A stretch of DNA of 60,033 nt from Pseudomonadota bacterium (GTDB lineage Bacteria > Bdellovibrionota_C > UBA2361 > SZUA-149 > DAOLCO01): assembly GCA_027487795.1 (NCBI GenBank), contig JAIYCX010000008.1, positions 1-60,033 of the forward strand, in the 5' to 3' direction. The stretch's first letter is position 1, and every line of letters begins with the position of its first letter. Positions 26,531-35,744 of the stretch are shown here, piece after piece. The notes beneath the pieces were generated by a model. That model was not told the origin of the DNA. It was given only the letters and a program-made list of their open reading frames with translations, and searched no databases. The translations under genes were made by a program, and so were the position numbers.

Positions 26531-26709
26531 TTATATTACTAATATAAGTCATTAGGGCCACCTTTCCATCATCCATAACTAACTGAAAAGCTTTAAGTTT
26601 TGATGCTAATAACTGAATAAAAGATTAGTTTTATTTCAGATATTATAAAAGCACAGCTTGACCAAAATAGTTTTCAGAGAGACTATAAAACTAAAGTTTA
26701 TAGATACTT

Positions 26710-27321
26710 ATGGAAAAAGATACTACATTAAAAGAAGTACTACAAGAAAGTAGCAGCACTGATCAGGCTTTGGTTTGCCAATTTAAAACAATTGCTGACA
26801 CTCTTTTGGCTATTGAATATTACGTTCCCTGGATCGGTATTCCTTATTTGCCAAAAACTATCTTGAGAGAAAAGACTAGTAAAGATTTTTTCTACCCAGA
26901 AAATGATTACTTAAAAGCATCTTTAATTACTGTTCAGTCACCAATTATAATAGACGCGATTGAAGTAATAAAAAATAAAAAAACAGATCAGCTAGAAGCC
27001 AATATTCTACTAAACTCATTAAGAAATCTTAGCCTTTTTGATAAAATAGCTTTTCCTCTAATTAGCGGTATTGTAGTTTTCATTCTATGTTATAGCTCTC
27101 TTGCTCCTTTTTCCTTAGAGCCCAATAGAAGAATAATTGCATCACTAGTATCCGGAATAGGATCTTTAGTAACTGCATCGTTTTTTTATATAGAAGAAAT
27201 TAGATTTTTCTTCTTTACGAAACTCCTGGATGAAGAAATACTAAGGAGAAGCGGAAAGCTAACAGATTCTAAATTTCCAGAAATAAATATTAAAGCATAC
27301 TCAAGAGTAAAAAATCCTTAA
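26710..27321 (+). CDS. hypothetical membrane protein
   Basis: Not recognised. The 203-residue protein has a polar N-terminal half and two closely spaced hydrophobic segments (about residues 113-135 and 141-160), followed by a charged tail, so both ends are probably on the same side of the membrane. A TATAAA at 26684 with TTGACC at 26658 could be a promoter, though the spacer is 20 bases. The next gene starts two bases after its stop and is surely cotranscribed. Confidence 0.65.
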   Translation: MEKDTTLKEVLQESSSTDQALVCQFKTIADTLLAIEYYVPWIGIPYLPKTILREKTSKDFFYPENDYLKASLITVQSPIIIDAIEVIKNKKTDQLEANILLNSLRNLSLFDKIAFPLISGIVVFILCYSSLAPFSLEPNRRIIASLVSGIGSLVTASFFYIEEIRFFFFTKLLDEEILRRSGKLTDSKFPEINIKAYSRVKNP

Positions 27322-27322
27322 A

Positions 27323-27952
27323 ATGAAATTATCTAATATAAAATCACACAAATATCTGAAAATATTCCTTAGTTTAGTTTTAGCTAACAATATTATTATA
27401 AATAATTCTTATCTTATTGAAGTTAAAGCAGAAGATGCACCAACTCCAGGATCAACAGAAACTATACCGCCCGCTGCCACTACTGGAAAAGATTTGTTCA
27501 AAGAATTATTTTCGAAAAAACTAGAAGCTACTGATTACTTCCTTTGCTCCTCAAAAATCACCTTAATCAAAAACGACACTGCTAATGATAAAAAAACTGA
27601 AACATTAGTTCAACAAGTCTCAAGACGTGGTAAAAATGGAACCTCTATTTATCTTGATTTACAAACTGCTATAGAAAAAGAAAAAGCTATCGCATTGGAT
27701 AAATGTAACAAAGAAAAATCTCAGGTTACTTGTGTAAAGAACGCCCTTATAAAAAACCAATCTGAGCACCAATTGCTTGATTTTAAATCAAGAAAAGCTT
27801 TTTTAGATGCGGCAGAATCTGAATGTAAATCTATTAAATTTGAATGTGAAGAAGCTAAGTCTTCGGACATAACATGTGAGCTATACCAAAGTCCTGAGAT
27901 TGTAGTTGCCCCTTCACCTGAAGCTCCAAAGGCTCCAGAAACTAAAAAGTAA
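27323..27952 (+). CDS. hypothetical secreted cysteine-rich protein
   Basis: Not recognised. An N-terminal basic and hydrophobic segment (about residues 8-33) looks like a signal peptide or an anchor. The mature part has six cysteines spaced in the helical, charged central portion, which suggests disulphides in the periplasm. The protein ends with a Pro/Ala/Glu-rich tail. It is cotranscribed with the membrane protein upstream; the pair may work together, but no function can be assigned. Confidence 0.6.
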   Translation: MKLSNIKSHKYLKIFLSLVLANNIIINNSYLIEVKAEDAPTPGSTETIPPAATTGKDLFKELFSKKLEATDYFLCSSKITLIKNDTANDKKTETLVQQVSRRGKNGTSIYLDLQTAIEKEKAIALDKCNKEKSQVTCVKNALIKNQSEHQLLDFKSRKAFLDAAESECKSIKFECEEAKSSDITCELYQSPEIVVAPSPEAPKAPETKK

Positions 27953-27979
27953 AAACCCTAATAGGCAATGCGACACTAA

Positions 27980-28372
27980 CTAAAATGCATTTTTTGAATG
28001 AAATATTTGAAAATCTTTTTCATTTATAAGCACACCGACTGCATCTATCCTATAAGAATTAACAAGCTTTTTAATCCTTAAATCTGCCCTAGAATAATAA
28101 CAACTAGAAAGTTGCCTGACTTTATTAATCTTCCTCTTATCTATTGTATCAAAAATACGACGATGAGCTCCATTATTATTTATTCTAGTTTTTACTTCTA
28201 CTAGAACTAAAACATTTCCTTCAATCATTACTAGATCGAGTTCACCAAAAGTAGCTCTCCAATTTCTTTCAACAAGTCGGTACCCTTTAGACTTAAGATA
28301 ATCCTCCGCGATACGCTCACCAGACTTTCCAGTTGAGTTATTTTTTAGCTTTTTAAAACCAAATAAATTCAT
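27980..28372 (-). CDS. yraN: UPF0102 (YraN) family endonuclease-like protein
   Basis: The 130-residue protein has the family pattern GKSGERIAEDYLKSKGY, RNWRATFGELDLVM and LVLVEVKTR, which together give the E-D-ExK residues of the PD-(D/E)xK nuclease fold. The family is conserved in most bacteria, often near rnhB, but its role is poorly defined. In this window rnhB lies about 7 kb away. Confidence 0.9.
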   Translation of the reverse strand: MNLFGFKKLKNNSTGKSGERIAEDYLKSKGYRLVERNWRATFGELDLVMIEGNVLVLVEVKTRINNNGAHRRIFDTIDKRKINKVRQLSSCYYSRADLRIKKLVNSYRIDAVGVLINEKDFQIFHSKNAF

Positions 28373-28945
28373 AATCTTTCTTAAGTTATCGCATTTGCAA
28401 AGAAAAAATTACACGCATTGAAGAAAAGTTTTAAAAAGGAAGAAGTGGGAGAGCTTCTATAAGCGGGATTCTGTACCGTTACCGGCGATAATCATTCTTC
28501 TATGCGACGTTACCCGAAAATAAATATGACGAGTAGCCATAGAGATTATTCCCTAAGAAATAATCTACTATTTTCTGTTTTGTCTTGCACCAGCTGAGGT
28601 TTGCAAAGCTAAAAAAATTACTCTTCTTACTGGTAGGCTCTTACCCCACCGTTTCACCCTTACTTTTGTACCCGAAGACACAAATAGCGGTATACTTTCT
28701 GTTGCACTATCTCTGAGTTACCCCAGGCCGTCTCTCTCGGCCAGCTTACTCTACGGTGTCCCGACTTTCCTCCACCAAAAAATGGCAGCGATTATCCGAA
28801 TCTCTCCCACAGGCTAAGTGCCTTATTACAGAATATTTTGCAAAGCATAAGACCTAAATTTAAGAATAAATCTTATAAAATTCTGATTTTACTTAGAAAA
28901 ATAGTGCTAAAGGGTTCTTTCCCAGATGTCGACTACATATTTCTA
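28373..28945. other. intergenic stretch occupied mainly by the RNase P RNA gene
   Basis: This gap between yraN and the receiver-like gene holds the RNase P RNA gene on the minus strand (28441-28811). The remaining flanks are AT-rich and show nothing else I can support. The stretch beyond the RNA 3' end (28400-28440) is T-rich on the minus strand and could serve for termination. Confidence 0.7.
28441..28811 (-). ncRNA. rnpB: RNase P RNA, bacterial class A
   Basis: Read on the minus strand, the conserved core words of RNase P RNA appear in order: GAGGAAAGTCGGGACACC near the 5' end (about 28772-28755), then CAGAAAGTATACCGC, AAGGGTGAAACGGTGGGGTAAGAG-type sequence in the middle, and ACAGAATCCCGCTTAT near the 3' end. 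The terminal P1 helix is formed by GTGGGAGAG (28802-28810) and CTCTCCCAC (28445-28453). Length of about 370 nt fits the ancestral A type. It cleaves tRNA 5' leaders with RnpA protein, which is not in this window. Exact ends are approximate. Confidence 0.94.
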
Positions 28946-29701
28946 ATGAGTAAAGAAATTATAAAACCAGCAAAAAGTTTCGCAAACGATAGGGCACATT
29001 ATACGGTCCTAGTGGTTTGCGCCCAGGGATCAAGTTCGAGTCAGGTTAGACAAGCAATGAAATCCCTAGGATTCGTGCAAATGAGTACAGCTGCCACACA
29101 CATGCAAGGTATCGATAAAGTTAAGGTACGAAAATTTACTCATATCATATTTGATGCAAAAGTTACCGATATGCCAACTGTAGATTTCGTAAAACAAATC
29201 ATAGAAATGGACGGTAACACAATATTAATAGCCATATCAGATCAACCAAAAATAGATGATGTTTTTAGTTTATTGAGAGCAGGCGGAAGAGGATTCATTG
29301 TTCCTCCTTTCAATACCGAAACTCTTGAAAGTGTTCTTGAAAGAGCAACTGAAGGACCAGCCCTTAGCGAGGCTGTTCTTAATGCTCCCGATAGAAATGG
29401 TGCGTTTACTGCCATAGTGCTTAATAATCTATATAGACTCTCAGTAGCAATGAGGCAGTCAAAAGAATTTGCTTCAGCTGCTAGAGATGTTAGAATTTAC
29501 GATTATCAATTTAAAGAATCTATAGAACTAGCACAGCTCTTCTGCGATGGCACAGAGAATGATCTAAGGGATAAAATCATAGAAGGCTGCATAAATAGAG
29601 CAAAAGACGCCGCAACAAGATTAGGTAGACTAAGAAAGAAACTTAAAAAAGAACGTTTCGATGAAGATGGAAACGTTATTATCGAAGCAGCAGAAGCTTA
29701 A
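28946..29701 (+). CDS. receiver-domain-like protein with helical C-terminus
   Basis: From the preferred ATG at 28946, residues about 18-130 resemble a response-regulator receiver: VLVVCAQG as strand 1, HIIFDAKVTDMP around the usual phospho-Asp, ILIAISDQP, and GGRGFIVPPF where the KP motif is expected. The acidic pair after strand 1 is missing and the conserved Lys is Pro, so it may be a pseudo-receiver. The remaining 120 residues are helical and Arg/Lys-rich and not recognised. An upstream ATG at 28838 would add 36 residues without receiver features and is less likely. Confidence 0.65.
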   Translation: MSKEIIKPAKSFANDRAHYTVLVVCAQGSSSSQVRQAMKSLGFVQMSTAATHMQGIDKVKVRKFTHIIFDAKVTDMPTVDFVKQIIEMDGNTILIAISDQPKIDDVFSLLRAGGRGFIVPPFNTETLESVLERATEGPALSEAVLNAPDRNGAFTAIVLNNLYRLSVAMRQSKEFASAARDVRIYDYQFKESIELAQLFCDGTENDLRDKIIEGCINRAKDAATRLGRLRKKLKKERFDEDGNVIIEAAEA

Positions 29702-29763
29702 AGCTTTTCATAAAATAATACTACCAGATAGTCTCTCATTAAATTATATGCTAATGTTAGCGC

Positions 29764-30087
29764 ATGTTCTCATTAGGATTTTCTGAAATTCTGGTCATTC
29801 TTATAGTTACAATAGTATTTGTAGGTCCTGATCACTTGCCTGGAATAGCTCAAAAGCTTGGAAGAATATTCTGGCAAGTTAAGCATGCAGCAGAAGAATT
29901 TAAAAAAGAAGTAGCCATTCCTTCTCTCGGACTAGATACTGAAGAATTCAAAAAAGAATTAAAAAGTCTCACTAGCTTAAAAGCCGATATGAAGTCTGAA
30001 GTAAAAAATATTATATCAGATAGTAAAGTACTTGAAGTAGACCAAAAACAAGAACCTACAGAAAAAACTAAAACCGAAGAAAATTAA
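29764..30087 (+). CDS. Tat translocase TatA/TatB-type subunit
   Basis: A single N-terminal membrane helix (MFSLGFSEILVILIVTIVFV) is followed by the GPDHLP hinge, an amphipathic helix (GIAQKLGRIFWQVKHAAEEF) and a charged tail, 107 residues in all. The Glu at position 8 and the GP-xx-LP hinge are closer to TatB than to TatA. It precedes tatC by one base. No second TatA-type gene is next to it, so this one could serve both roles or another tatA may lie elsewhere. Confidence 0.88.
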   Translation: MFSLGFSEILVILIVTIVFVGPDHLPGIAQKLGRIFWQVKHAAEEFKKEVAIPSLGLDTEEFKKELKSLTSLKADMKSEVKNIISDSKVLEVDQKQEPTEKTKTEEN

Positions 30088-30088
30088 A

Positions 30089-30847
30089 GTGGCCGAAGAA
30101 AAAAAAGAACTTAATACCAGTGCCATGTCTTTCATCGAGCATATAAAAGCTCTTAGAGACTGCTTAATTTATGCAATACTGGGTATATCAATTGCTACTT
30201 TAATGTCAATGTATTGGGCTGCGGAAATTTTTAAATTTCTTACCTCCCCACTTAGAGAGAATTTTATCAATTTTGATATTATAGGCACAAGTCCAGCTGA
30301 GGCTTTCTTTATAAAACTTAGAACTGCTTTCACTGCTGGCATTTTACTTTCCTGCCCGAACTCTTTTTATCAATTATGGAGGTTCATTGCTCCAGGCCTA
30401 TATGCAAATGAGAAAAAAATAGCCATACCGTTTGTTTTTATCTCTTCAATTTTATTTCTCGCAGGTGTCTCATTTTGCTTCACGACACTATTCCCATATG
30501 CATTTCAATATTTCTATGCCGAATATGAATCAATTGGAATTCACCCTAGTATCAAAGTAGATGAATATATGACTTTTGTAACTCGAATGCTTTTTGTATT
30601 TGGATTAGTTTTTGAAACACCAGTTGTTTGTTTTTTCCTAGCGCGCTTAGGAATTCTCACTCATACGATTCTAATTAAAAATTCTAGATTCGGAATGGTT
30701 GCTATTTTTATTATTGCAGGAGTACTGACTCCACCCGACGTGGTCTCACAATTGCTTCTCGCTGGACCCTTAATTGTTATCTATGCTGTTTGTATTGGCA
30801 TATGCTACCTGGTAGCACCTAGAAAATCAGCTCAAGCGCAAAATTAA
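30089..30847 (+). CDS. tatC: Sec-independent protein translocase TatC
   Basis: The 252-residue membrane protein shows TatC hallmarks: MSFIEHIKALRDCL near the start (the family E-HL-ELR motif), F-x-SP at FLTSPLRENF, the APGLYANEKK segment, and FVFGLVFETPVV. It binds twin-arginine signal peptides with TatB and forms the translocation site in the inner membrane. The start is GTG, one base after the tatB/A stop. Its 3' end overlaps the convergent DMT permease gene by 21 bases. Confidence 0.95.
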   Translation: MAEEKKELNTSAMSFIEHIKALRDCLIYAILGISIATLMSMYWAAEIFKFLTSPLRENFINFDIIGTSPAEAFFIKLRTAFTAGILLSCPNSFYQLWRFIAPGLYANEKKIAIPFVFISSILFLAGVSFCFTTLFPYAFQYFYAEYESIGIHPSIKVDEYMTFVTRMLFVFGLVFETPVVCFFLARLGILTHTILIKNSRFGMVAIFIIAGVLTPPDVVSQLLLAGPLIVIYAVCIGICYLVAPRKSAQAQN

Positions 30848-31672
30848 AATACTAACAGTTACCATTATAATACCAATAATTTTCCTGAAAGTTAGAGGCT
30901 CAGAATATGCAAATCGCGCTATAATACTTGAGAAAATCAACTGAGAAGACAATACAGCTGAGCAAATTCCAATTGGTCCTAAAGTAGTAGCAAGCATAAA
31001 TAAACCTGTCCCACCAATCGTAGGCGAACTTGATAGAGCAACACCCCTTAAATGTTTTTTTATTTTTAAACTACTTAGTTTTTTGAAAGATAACATTAGA
31101 GCTACAACTCCAATCGAAAACTCCCATAAATAACCTGCCCAAAAAGGATTGCTATAGTTACTCTCTAAACCGACTATGAAGTTAGAGGCGCTAGAAAATA
31201 AACCAAAGAGTAAACTAAATATTATAGGTCTTAAAGAAATTGAAGTCGTATCAGACTTATCAAAACTTATAAAAAATATACTTAGCAATAAAAGGCTGAC
31301 ACCAATATTTTGATAAGTAGTAGGCAATATTCCTGTATAAAAAACATCTATTAACCAAGAAAAAATAGTATAACTACTGAGACACCAACCAATTCCAAGA
31401 GAAACTGAAAGTTTCTTAAATACTTCTCCCATAGAGACAGTTGAAATTACTGCACAAAAAGTTCCCGGCAACACGCCTAATAAGATACTCATACTTGGAT
31501 AATTTGAAGTATAAAATGAGTATAATAATATAAGCGGAGTAGCTAAGATTCCTATCGAAATACCTCTAAAACCAGTAATGAGCATTGCATCTTCTTCTCT
31601 AAAATACTTCGCCATCAAAGTATTGTTCAGTGCAAAAAATAGGGAGGCAAAAAAAGAAATTAGTACGTACAA
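30827..31672 (-). CDS. EamA/DMT-family transporter
   Basis: The protein is almost entirely hydrophobic, with about ten predicted membrane segments in two similar halves, as in drug/metabolite transporters. Segments such as GPIGICSAVLSSQLIFSSIIARF in the second half fit the EamA pattern. The substrate cannot be inferred. The best start is a TTG at 31672 with no clear ribosome-binding site. It is five bases downstream of the SDR gene and probably translated with it. The 3' end overlaps tatC. Confidence 0.75.
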   Translation of the reverse strand: MYVLISFFASLFFALNNTLMAKYFREEDAMLITGFRGISIGILATPLILLYSFYTSNYPSMSILLGVLPGTFCAVISTVSMGEVFKKLSVSLGIGWCLSSYTIFSWLIDVFYTGILPTTYQNIGVSLLLLSIFFISFDKSDTTSISLRPIIFSLLFGLFSSASNFIVGLESNYSNPFWAGYLWEFSIGVVALMLSFKKLSSLKIKKHLRGVALSSSPTIGGTGLFMLATTLGPIGICSAVLSSQLIFSSIIARFAYSEPLTFRKIIGIIMVTVSILILRLS

Positions 31673-31677
31673 ATAAA

Positions 31678-32352
31678 TTAAAAGCCAGGTACTGTTAGAC
31701 TTCCTCCGTTATGATTCCTATTTAAAGACAAGAAAAAAGGAGCCGCAGCTTTTGCCCAATCAGATGCATTAGGATATTCACTTGAAGAAGATCCAAAACA
31801 AATCTCAAGCATATTTGTATCAATTATTCCTGGATTTATACACACAGAAAACATTGGTGCATGAAGTTCTTCAGCTAAAGATTGTGAAAATCCTTCAATT
31901 GCAAACTTACTAGCGCAGTAAGGAACCACTTGAGCAGCACCTTCCCTTCCCCAGTATGAACTAATACCGACTACTCCACCCTTCCTTCTTTTTTTCATTA
32001 AAGGCAAAAATGCTTTAGTCACAAAAATAGTTCCAGTTACATTTATATCTATTAAATCTTTGATCTGAGTAGCTTCTATACTCTCAAGGAAATTAAGAGG
32101 ATTAATGATAGCCGCATTATTAATTAACAAATCAGGCGCACCATATTTAGCTACTACATCTGACACCCATAAATTTACAGCATTAAAATCTCTGATGTCT
32201 AACTGCTCATAAATATGGCAAGAGTCATCAGACTTACTTTTAGCACTTCTTCCGCAAGAACAAACTATATGTCCATCTGCTGTTAAAACATTTGATAGAG
32301 CATTACCAATTCCTCTACTTCCTCCAGTAATGACTATAAATTTTTTAGACAC
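31678..32352 (-). CDS. short-chain dehydrogenase/reductase
   Basis: A classical SDR of 224 residues: cofactor motif TGGSRGIG near residue 9, LLINNAAIINP (NNAG-type motif), the catalytic Ser region VGISSYWG and YCASK with the Tyr and Lys. All catalytic residues are present. A short C-terminus for the family leaves little substrate-loop information, so the substrate is unknown. It lies nine bases after gatB on the same strand and is likely cotranscribed. Confidence 0.87.
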   Translation of the reverse strand: MSKKFIVITGGSRGIGNALSNVLTADGHIVCSCGRSAKSKSDDSCHIYEQLDIRDFNAVNLWVSDVVAKYGAPDLLINNAAIINPLNFLESIEATQIKDLIDINVTGTIFVTKAFLPLMKKRRKGGVVGISSYWGREGAAQVVPYCASKFAIEGFSQSLAEELHAPMFSVCINPGIIDTNMLEICFGSSSSEYPNASDWAKAAAPFFLSLNRNHNGGSLTVPGF

Positions 32353-32361
32353 AGAGTTGAG

Positions 32362-33801
32362 TTATGCTAATTTTGCTTTAAGAATATCATTAACCATTAC
32401 AGGATTTGCCCTGCCCTCAGTTTCTTTCATGACCTGACCCACAAAGAAACCAAACATTTTATCCTTGCCAGACCTATATTCTTCTAGTTGCTTAGGGTTC
32501 TTTTCTAATATTTGAGAAATAACTTTATCTAAAATATCAGGATCAGAAAGCTGTTTTAATCCTTTCTTCTCCACAACCGACTCAGGTGAAGATCCTGATT
32601 CAAACATTTCATCAAATACAGTTTTAGCAATTTTACCAGAAATTAACTCTTCATCTATCATCCGAACAAGTGAAGCTAAATTTTCAGGGCTGACAGGAGA
32701 GTCCATTATTGAAAGACCTTCCTTATTTAAGCGGCCAAAAAGTTCCGAAGTAATCCAATTTGATACTGCTTGAGGATTATTATGAGCAGCTACTGCTTGT
32801 TCAAAAAATCTAGCAATAAAACTTTCTAGTGTTAAAATTTCTACAGTGTAAGCATCCAATTTATAATAATTAATGAATCTATTATAAATTTCATTTGGCA
32901 ACTCAGGCAGCGAATCTTTAATTTTCCCTATCCACTCACTATCGACAATCAAAGGTGGTAAATCTGGATCAGGGAAATATTTATAATCGGCAGCTTCCTC
33001 CTTAGATCTCATACTCCGAGTAGTACCTTTTTGCTCATCAAAAAGTCTAGTTTCTTGAAGTATAGTACCACCAGACTCGATTACAGCAATCTGCCTCTCA
33101 ACTTCATGCTGAATAGCTCTCTCAACAAATTTAAATGAATTTAAATTTTTAATTTCGACCTTAACACCAAGCTCAGTCTGACCAATTGGTCTTACTGAAA
33201 CGTTAGCATCGCAGCGAAGGCTACCATCTTCCATGTTAGCATCGCATACTTCTGTATATCTCAGTATTTGTTTTAATTGCTTTAAATAAGCTCCTGCTTC
33301 CTCCGGCCGTCTCATATCTGGCTCAGATACTATCTCAACAAGTGGAACACCTGCTCTATTCAAATCAACATAAGAAATCCCGTCAGACTCCCCATGGATA
33401 TTCTTACCAGCATCTTCTTCTAAATGTATCCTAGTAAGATTAACTCTCTTTAATTCACCATTAAGTCTATATTCAACAAAACCATCCTTACATAGTGGCA
33501 AATCGTATTGAGAAATTTGATAGCCTTTTGGTAAATCAGGATAAAAATAATGCTTTCTAGAGAAAGTACTCATCTTTTGGATTGAACAATTTGTAGCCAG
33601 TCCTAACTTAATAGCAAAATCCACAACTCTGCGATTAAGTACAGGTAAACAACCAGGCAGACCTAAGGTTACTGAGTCCGTTAGAGAGTTCGGTGTTTTC
33701 CCACTGGTAGCCCCTGATACTGCAAATATCTTACTATCCGTTAGTAACTGAGCATGAACTTCAAGCCCTATAACAGTTTCAAATTTTTGTTCTTGGCTCA
33801 T
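32362..33801 (-). CDS. gatB: Asp/Glu-tRNA amidotransferase subunit B
   Basis: Full-length (479 residues) GatB. The cradle domain starts ETVIGLEVHAQLLTDSKIF and contains KHYFYPDLPKGYQISQYD, LEEDAGK, DLNRAGVPLVEIVSEPD and MEDGSLRCDANVS. The C-terminal YqeY-like tail ends in MKETEGRANPVMVNDIL. GatB phosphorylates misacylated Glu-tRNA or Asp-tRNA and accepts ammonia from GatA. It is the third gene of a gatC-gatA-gatB run. Confidence 0.97.
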   Translation of the reverse strand: MSQEQKFETVIGLEVHAQLLTDSKIFAVSGATSGKTPNSLTDSVTLGLPGCLPVLNRRVVDFAIKLGLATNCSIQKMSTFSRKHYFYPDLPKGYQISQYDLPLCKDGFVEYRLNGELKRVNLTRIHLEEDAGKNIHGESDGISYVDLNRAGVPLVEIVSEPDMRRPEEAGAYLKQLKQILRYTEVCDANMEDGSLRCDANVSVRPIGQTELGVKVEIKNLNSFKFVERAIQHEVERQIAVIESGGTILQETRLFDEQKGTTRSMRSKEEAADYKYFPDPDLPPLIVDSEWIGKIKDSLPELPNEIYNRFINYYKLDAYTVEILTLESFIARFFEQAVAAHNNPQAVSNWITSELFGRLNKEGLSIMDSPVSPENLASLVRMIDEELISGKIAKTVFDEMFESGSSPESVVEKKGLKQLSDPDILDKVISQILEKNPKQLEEYRSGKDKMFGFFVGQVMKETEGRANPVMVNDILKAKLA

Positions 33802-33803
33802 AT

Positions 33804-35297
33804 CTAATTAATTCTTCCTGTAGTTCTTTGGGTTACTGGAAATTTAAATTCTCTTTCAAAAACTGACGCAACTCCAAGTAATAATGATTCTGAAAATAAA
33901 GGTCCCACGCATTGCATACCAATAGGTAGCTTTTCTGGTGAAAGACTAGTCGGAATACTTATACCAGGCAGACCAGCTAAATTAATTGGAACTGTAAAGA
34001 TATCCGCCAAGTACATAGTTAGTGGTGATGCGGAAGTTTTTTCCCCTAACTTAAATGCAACTGTTGGAGAAACTGGCGTTAAGACCACGTCACAAGAATT
34101 CATAAACGCTGCTTTATAATCATTAATTACAAGAGTTCTAATTTGTTGTGCCTTTTTATAATAAGCATCATAGTATCCACTGGACAATACAAAAGAACCA
34201 ATCATAATTCTTCTTTTTACTTCCTTACCAAATCCTTCTGCTCTTGATTTTTCGTAAAGCTCTTGTAAAGAATGATAAGAACTACTTCTGTGTCCATATC
34301 TAATCCCATCAAAGCGTGCCAAATTAGAGGCGGCCTCGGCTGGTGCCGTAATATAATATGCAGCAAGGGAGCTACTAGCATGAGGTAAAGAAATTTCTAC
34401 TATCTCTGCACCTAATTTAACAAGCCTACTAATCACTTCATTAAAAGAATTTGAAACGCTATCTTCTAACCCTCCAGACATTAAATCTTTAGGAATTCCA
34501 AACCTAATACCTTTTAAATCTTTCGATTCCCAAGACTCTAATTCCTTAACAAACTCTGGTACTTTATCTTTTACAGATGTTGCATCATTAGAATCAAGTC
34601 CAGAAATAGTTTGAAGTGTTAAAGCTAGATCTTTTACCGATCTTGCAAATGGACCTATTTGATCTAAAGAAGAAGCAAATGCTACAGCACCGTATCTGCT
34701 AACTCTGCCATAAGTAGGTTTCATTCCGTATATTCCGCACAGTCCTGCAGGTTGTCTAATCGAACCTCCAGTATCTGTACCAAGGGCTATAGGACTTTGC
34801 CCAGATGCAACAGCAGCAGCAGAACCACCACTTGATCCCCCAGGAACTCGACTATTATCCCAAGGATTCTTTACTGGTCCAAAAGCTGAGTACTCGTTTG
34901 AAGAACCCATTGCAAATTCATCTTGATTGGTTTTGCCGACTATAATGGCACCAGCATCTTTTAGCTTCTTAACGGCGGTACAATCGTAAGGTGGAATAAA
35001 TCCTTTGAGCATCTTTGAACCGCAGGTAGTTTCAATACCTTTAGTTACTAACTGATCTTTTATCGCTACTGGAATACCTGTAAAAAGACCAGAATTAGAC
35101 CCTTTTTCTTTAATAATAATATCCGCACTCTCTGCATTTTTAAGTGCCTGATCTTTAACAAGTGTAATAAAAGAATTTAGATCTGACGTTTCCTCAATTC
35201 TATCAAAATGAGCGCTAACAAGTTCCATGCTTGAGATCTCCCCAGATAAGAGCTTTGCCCTCATTTCCGAAGTAGTTAATGAAGTTAATTCTGACAT
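33804..35297 (-). CDS. gatA: Asp/Glu-tRNA amidotransferase subunit A
   Basis: The amidase-signature protein (497 residues) releases ammonia from glutamine for the transamidation. The catalytic Lys lies in GIPVAIKDQL, the first Ser in the Gly/Ser-rich PGGSSGGSAAAVASG and the second in GTDTGGSIRQPA. Complete and of normal length. It is two bases upstream of gatB. The presence of GatCAB suggests that Asn-tRNA or Gln-tRNA is made by the indirect route. Confidence 0.97.
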   Translation of the reverse strand: MSELTSLTTSEMRAKLLSGEISSMELVSAHFDRIEETSDLNSFITLVKDQALKNAESADIIIKEKGSNSGLFTGIPVAIKDQLVTKGIETTCGSKMLKGFIPPYDCTAVKKLKDAGAIIVGKTNQDEFAMGSSNEYSAFGPVKNPWDNSRVPGGSSGGSAAAVASGQSPIALGTDTGGSIRQPAGLCGIYGMKPTYGRVSRYGAVAFASSLDQIGPFARSVKDLALTLQTISGLDSNDATSVKDKVPEFVKELESWESKDLKGIRFGIPKDLMSGGLEDSVSNSFNEVISRLVKLGAEIVEISLPHASSSLAAYYITAPAEAASNLARFDGIRYGHRSSSYHSLQELYEKSRAEGFGKEVKRRIMIGSFVLSSGYYDAYYKKAQQIRTLVINDYKAAFMNSCDVVLTPVSPTVAFKLGEKTSASPLTMYLADIFTVPINLAGLPGISIPTSLSPEKLPIGMQCVGPLFSESLLLGVASVFEREFKFPVTQRTTGRIN

Positions 35298-35331
35298 TAA
35301 ATTATTTCCAAAAAATTATGCAAGTTTGTAG

Positions 35332-35640
35332 TTAGGAATTTGATTTTATAATCTGCGGAACTCTAAAAAAGTTATCTTTAAAATCAGGAGCAATTTTAGC
35401 TATCTCCTCACTCTTATAGGAAGCCTGATGCACATCATCACGAAATACATTTGATACTGGATGTATGTGAAAAGTAGGTTCGACTCCCCTTGTTGGAATT
35501 TCAGATAAAGTCTGAACGTAATCCAAAATAGAATTTAACTGCTCTTTTAAGGTAGGAACTTCTTCTTCTGTTATTTCAATTGCTGATAACTTAGCAACGT
35601 GTTTTACATCATTATCTGAAAGACTCAATTTTTTCACCAA
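35332..35640 (-). CDS. gatC: Asp/Glu-tRNA amidotransferase subunit C
   Basis: The 102-residue protein matches GatC: DVKHVAKLSAIEITEEEVPTL at the start, LNSILDYVQTLSEIPTRGVEPT in the middle and a FRDD motif before the C-terminal arm. GatC bridges GatA and GatB. It is the first gene of the run, and its 5' side faces the divergent rnhB, so the shared 104-base gap probably holds both promoters. Confidence 0.93.
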   Translation of the reverse strand: MVKKLSLSDNDVKHVAKLSAIEITEEEVPTLKEQLNSILDYVQTLSEIPTRGVEPTFHIHPVSNVFRDDVHQASYKSEEIAKIAPDFKDNFFRVPQIIKSNS

Positions 35641-35744
35641 CGCATATGTTAATATGAAGTATATAATAGTCTTAAAGATAAAAAATCACAAAAATTAGTT
35701 AATAAAAAAATAGACTAAAAACAGGATATTCCAGCTACTAAATA

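Noticed and set aside
28838..28945. N-terminal extension of the receiver-like protein
   Set aside because: The extra 36 residues precede a better-placed ATG at 28946 and have no receiver character; they lie close to the RNase P RNA 5' end.
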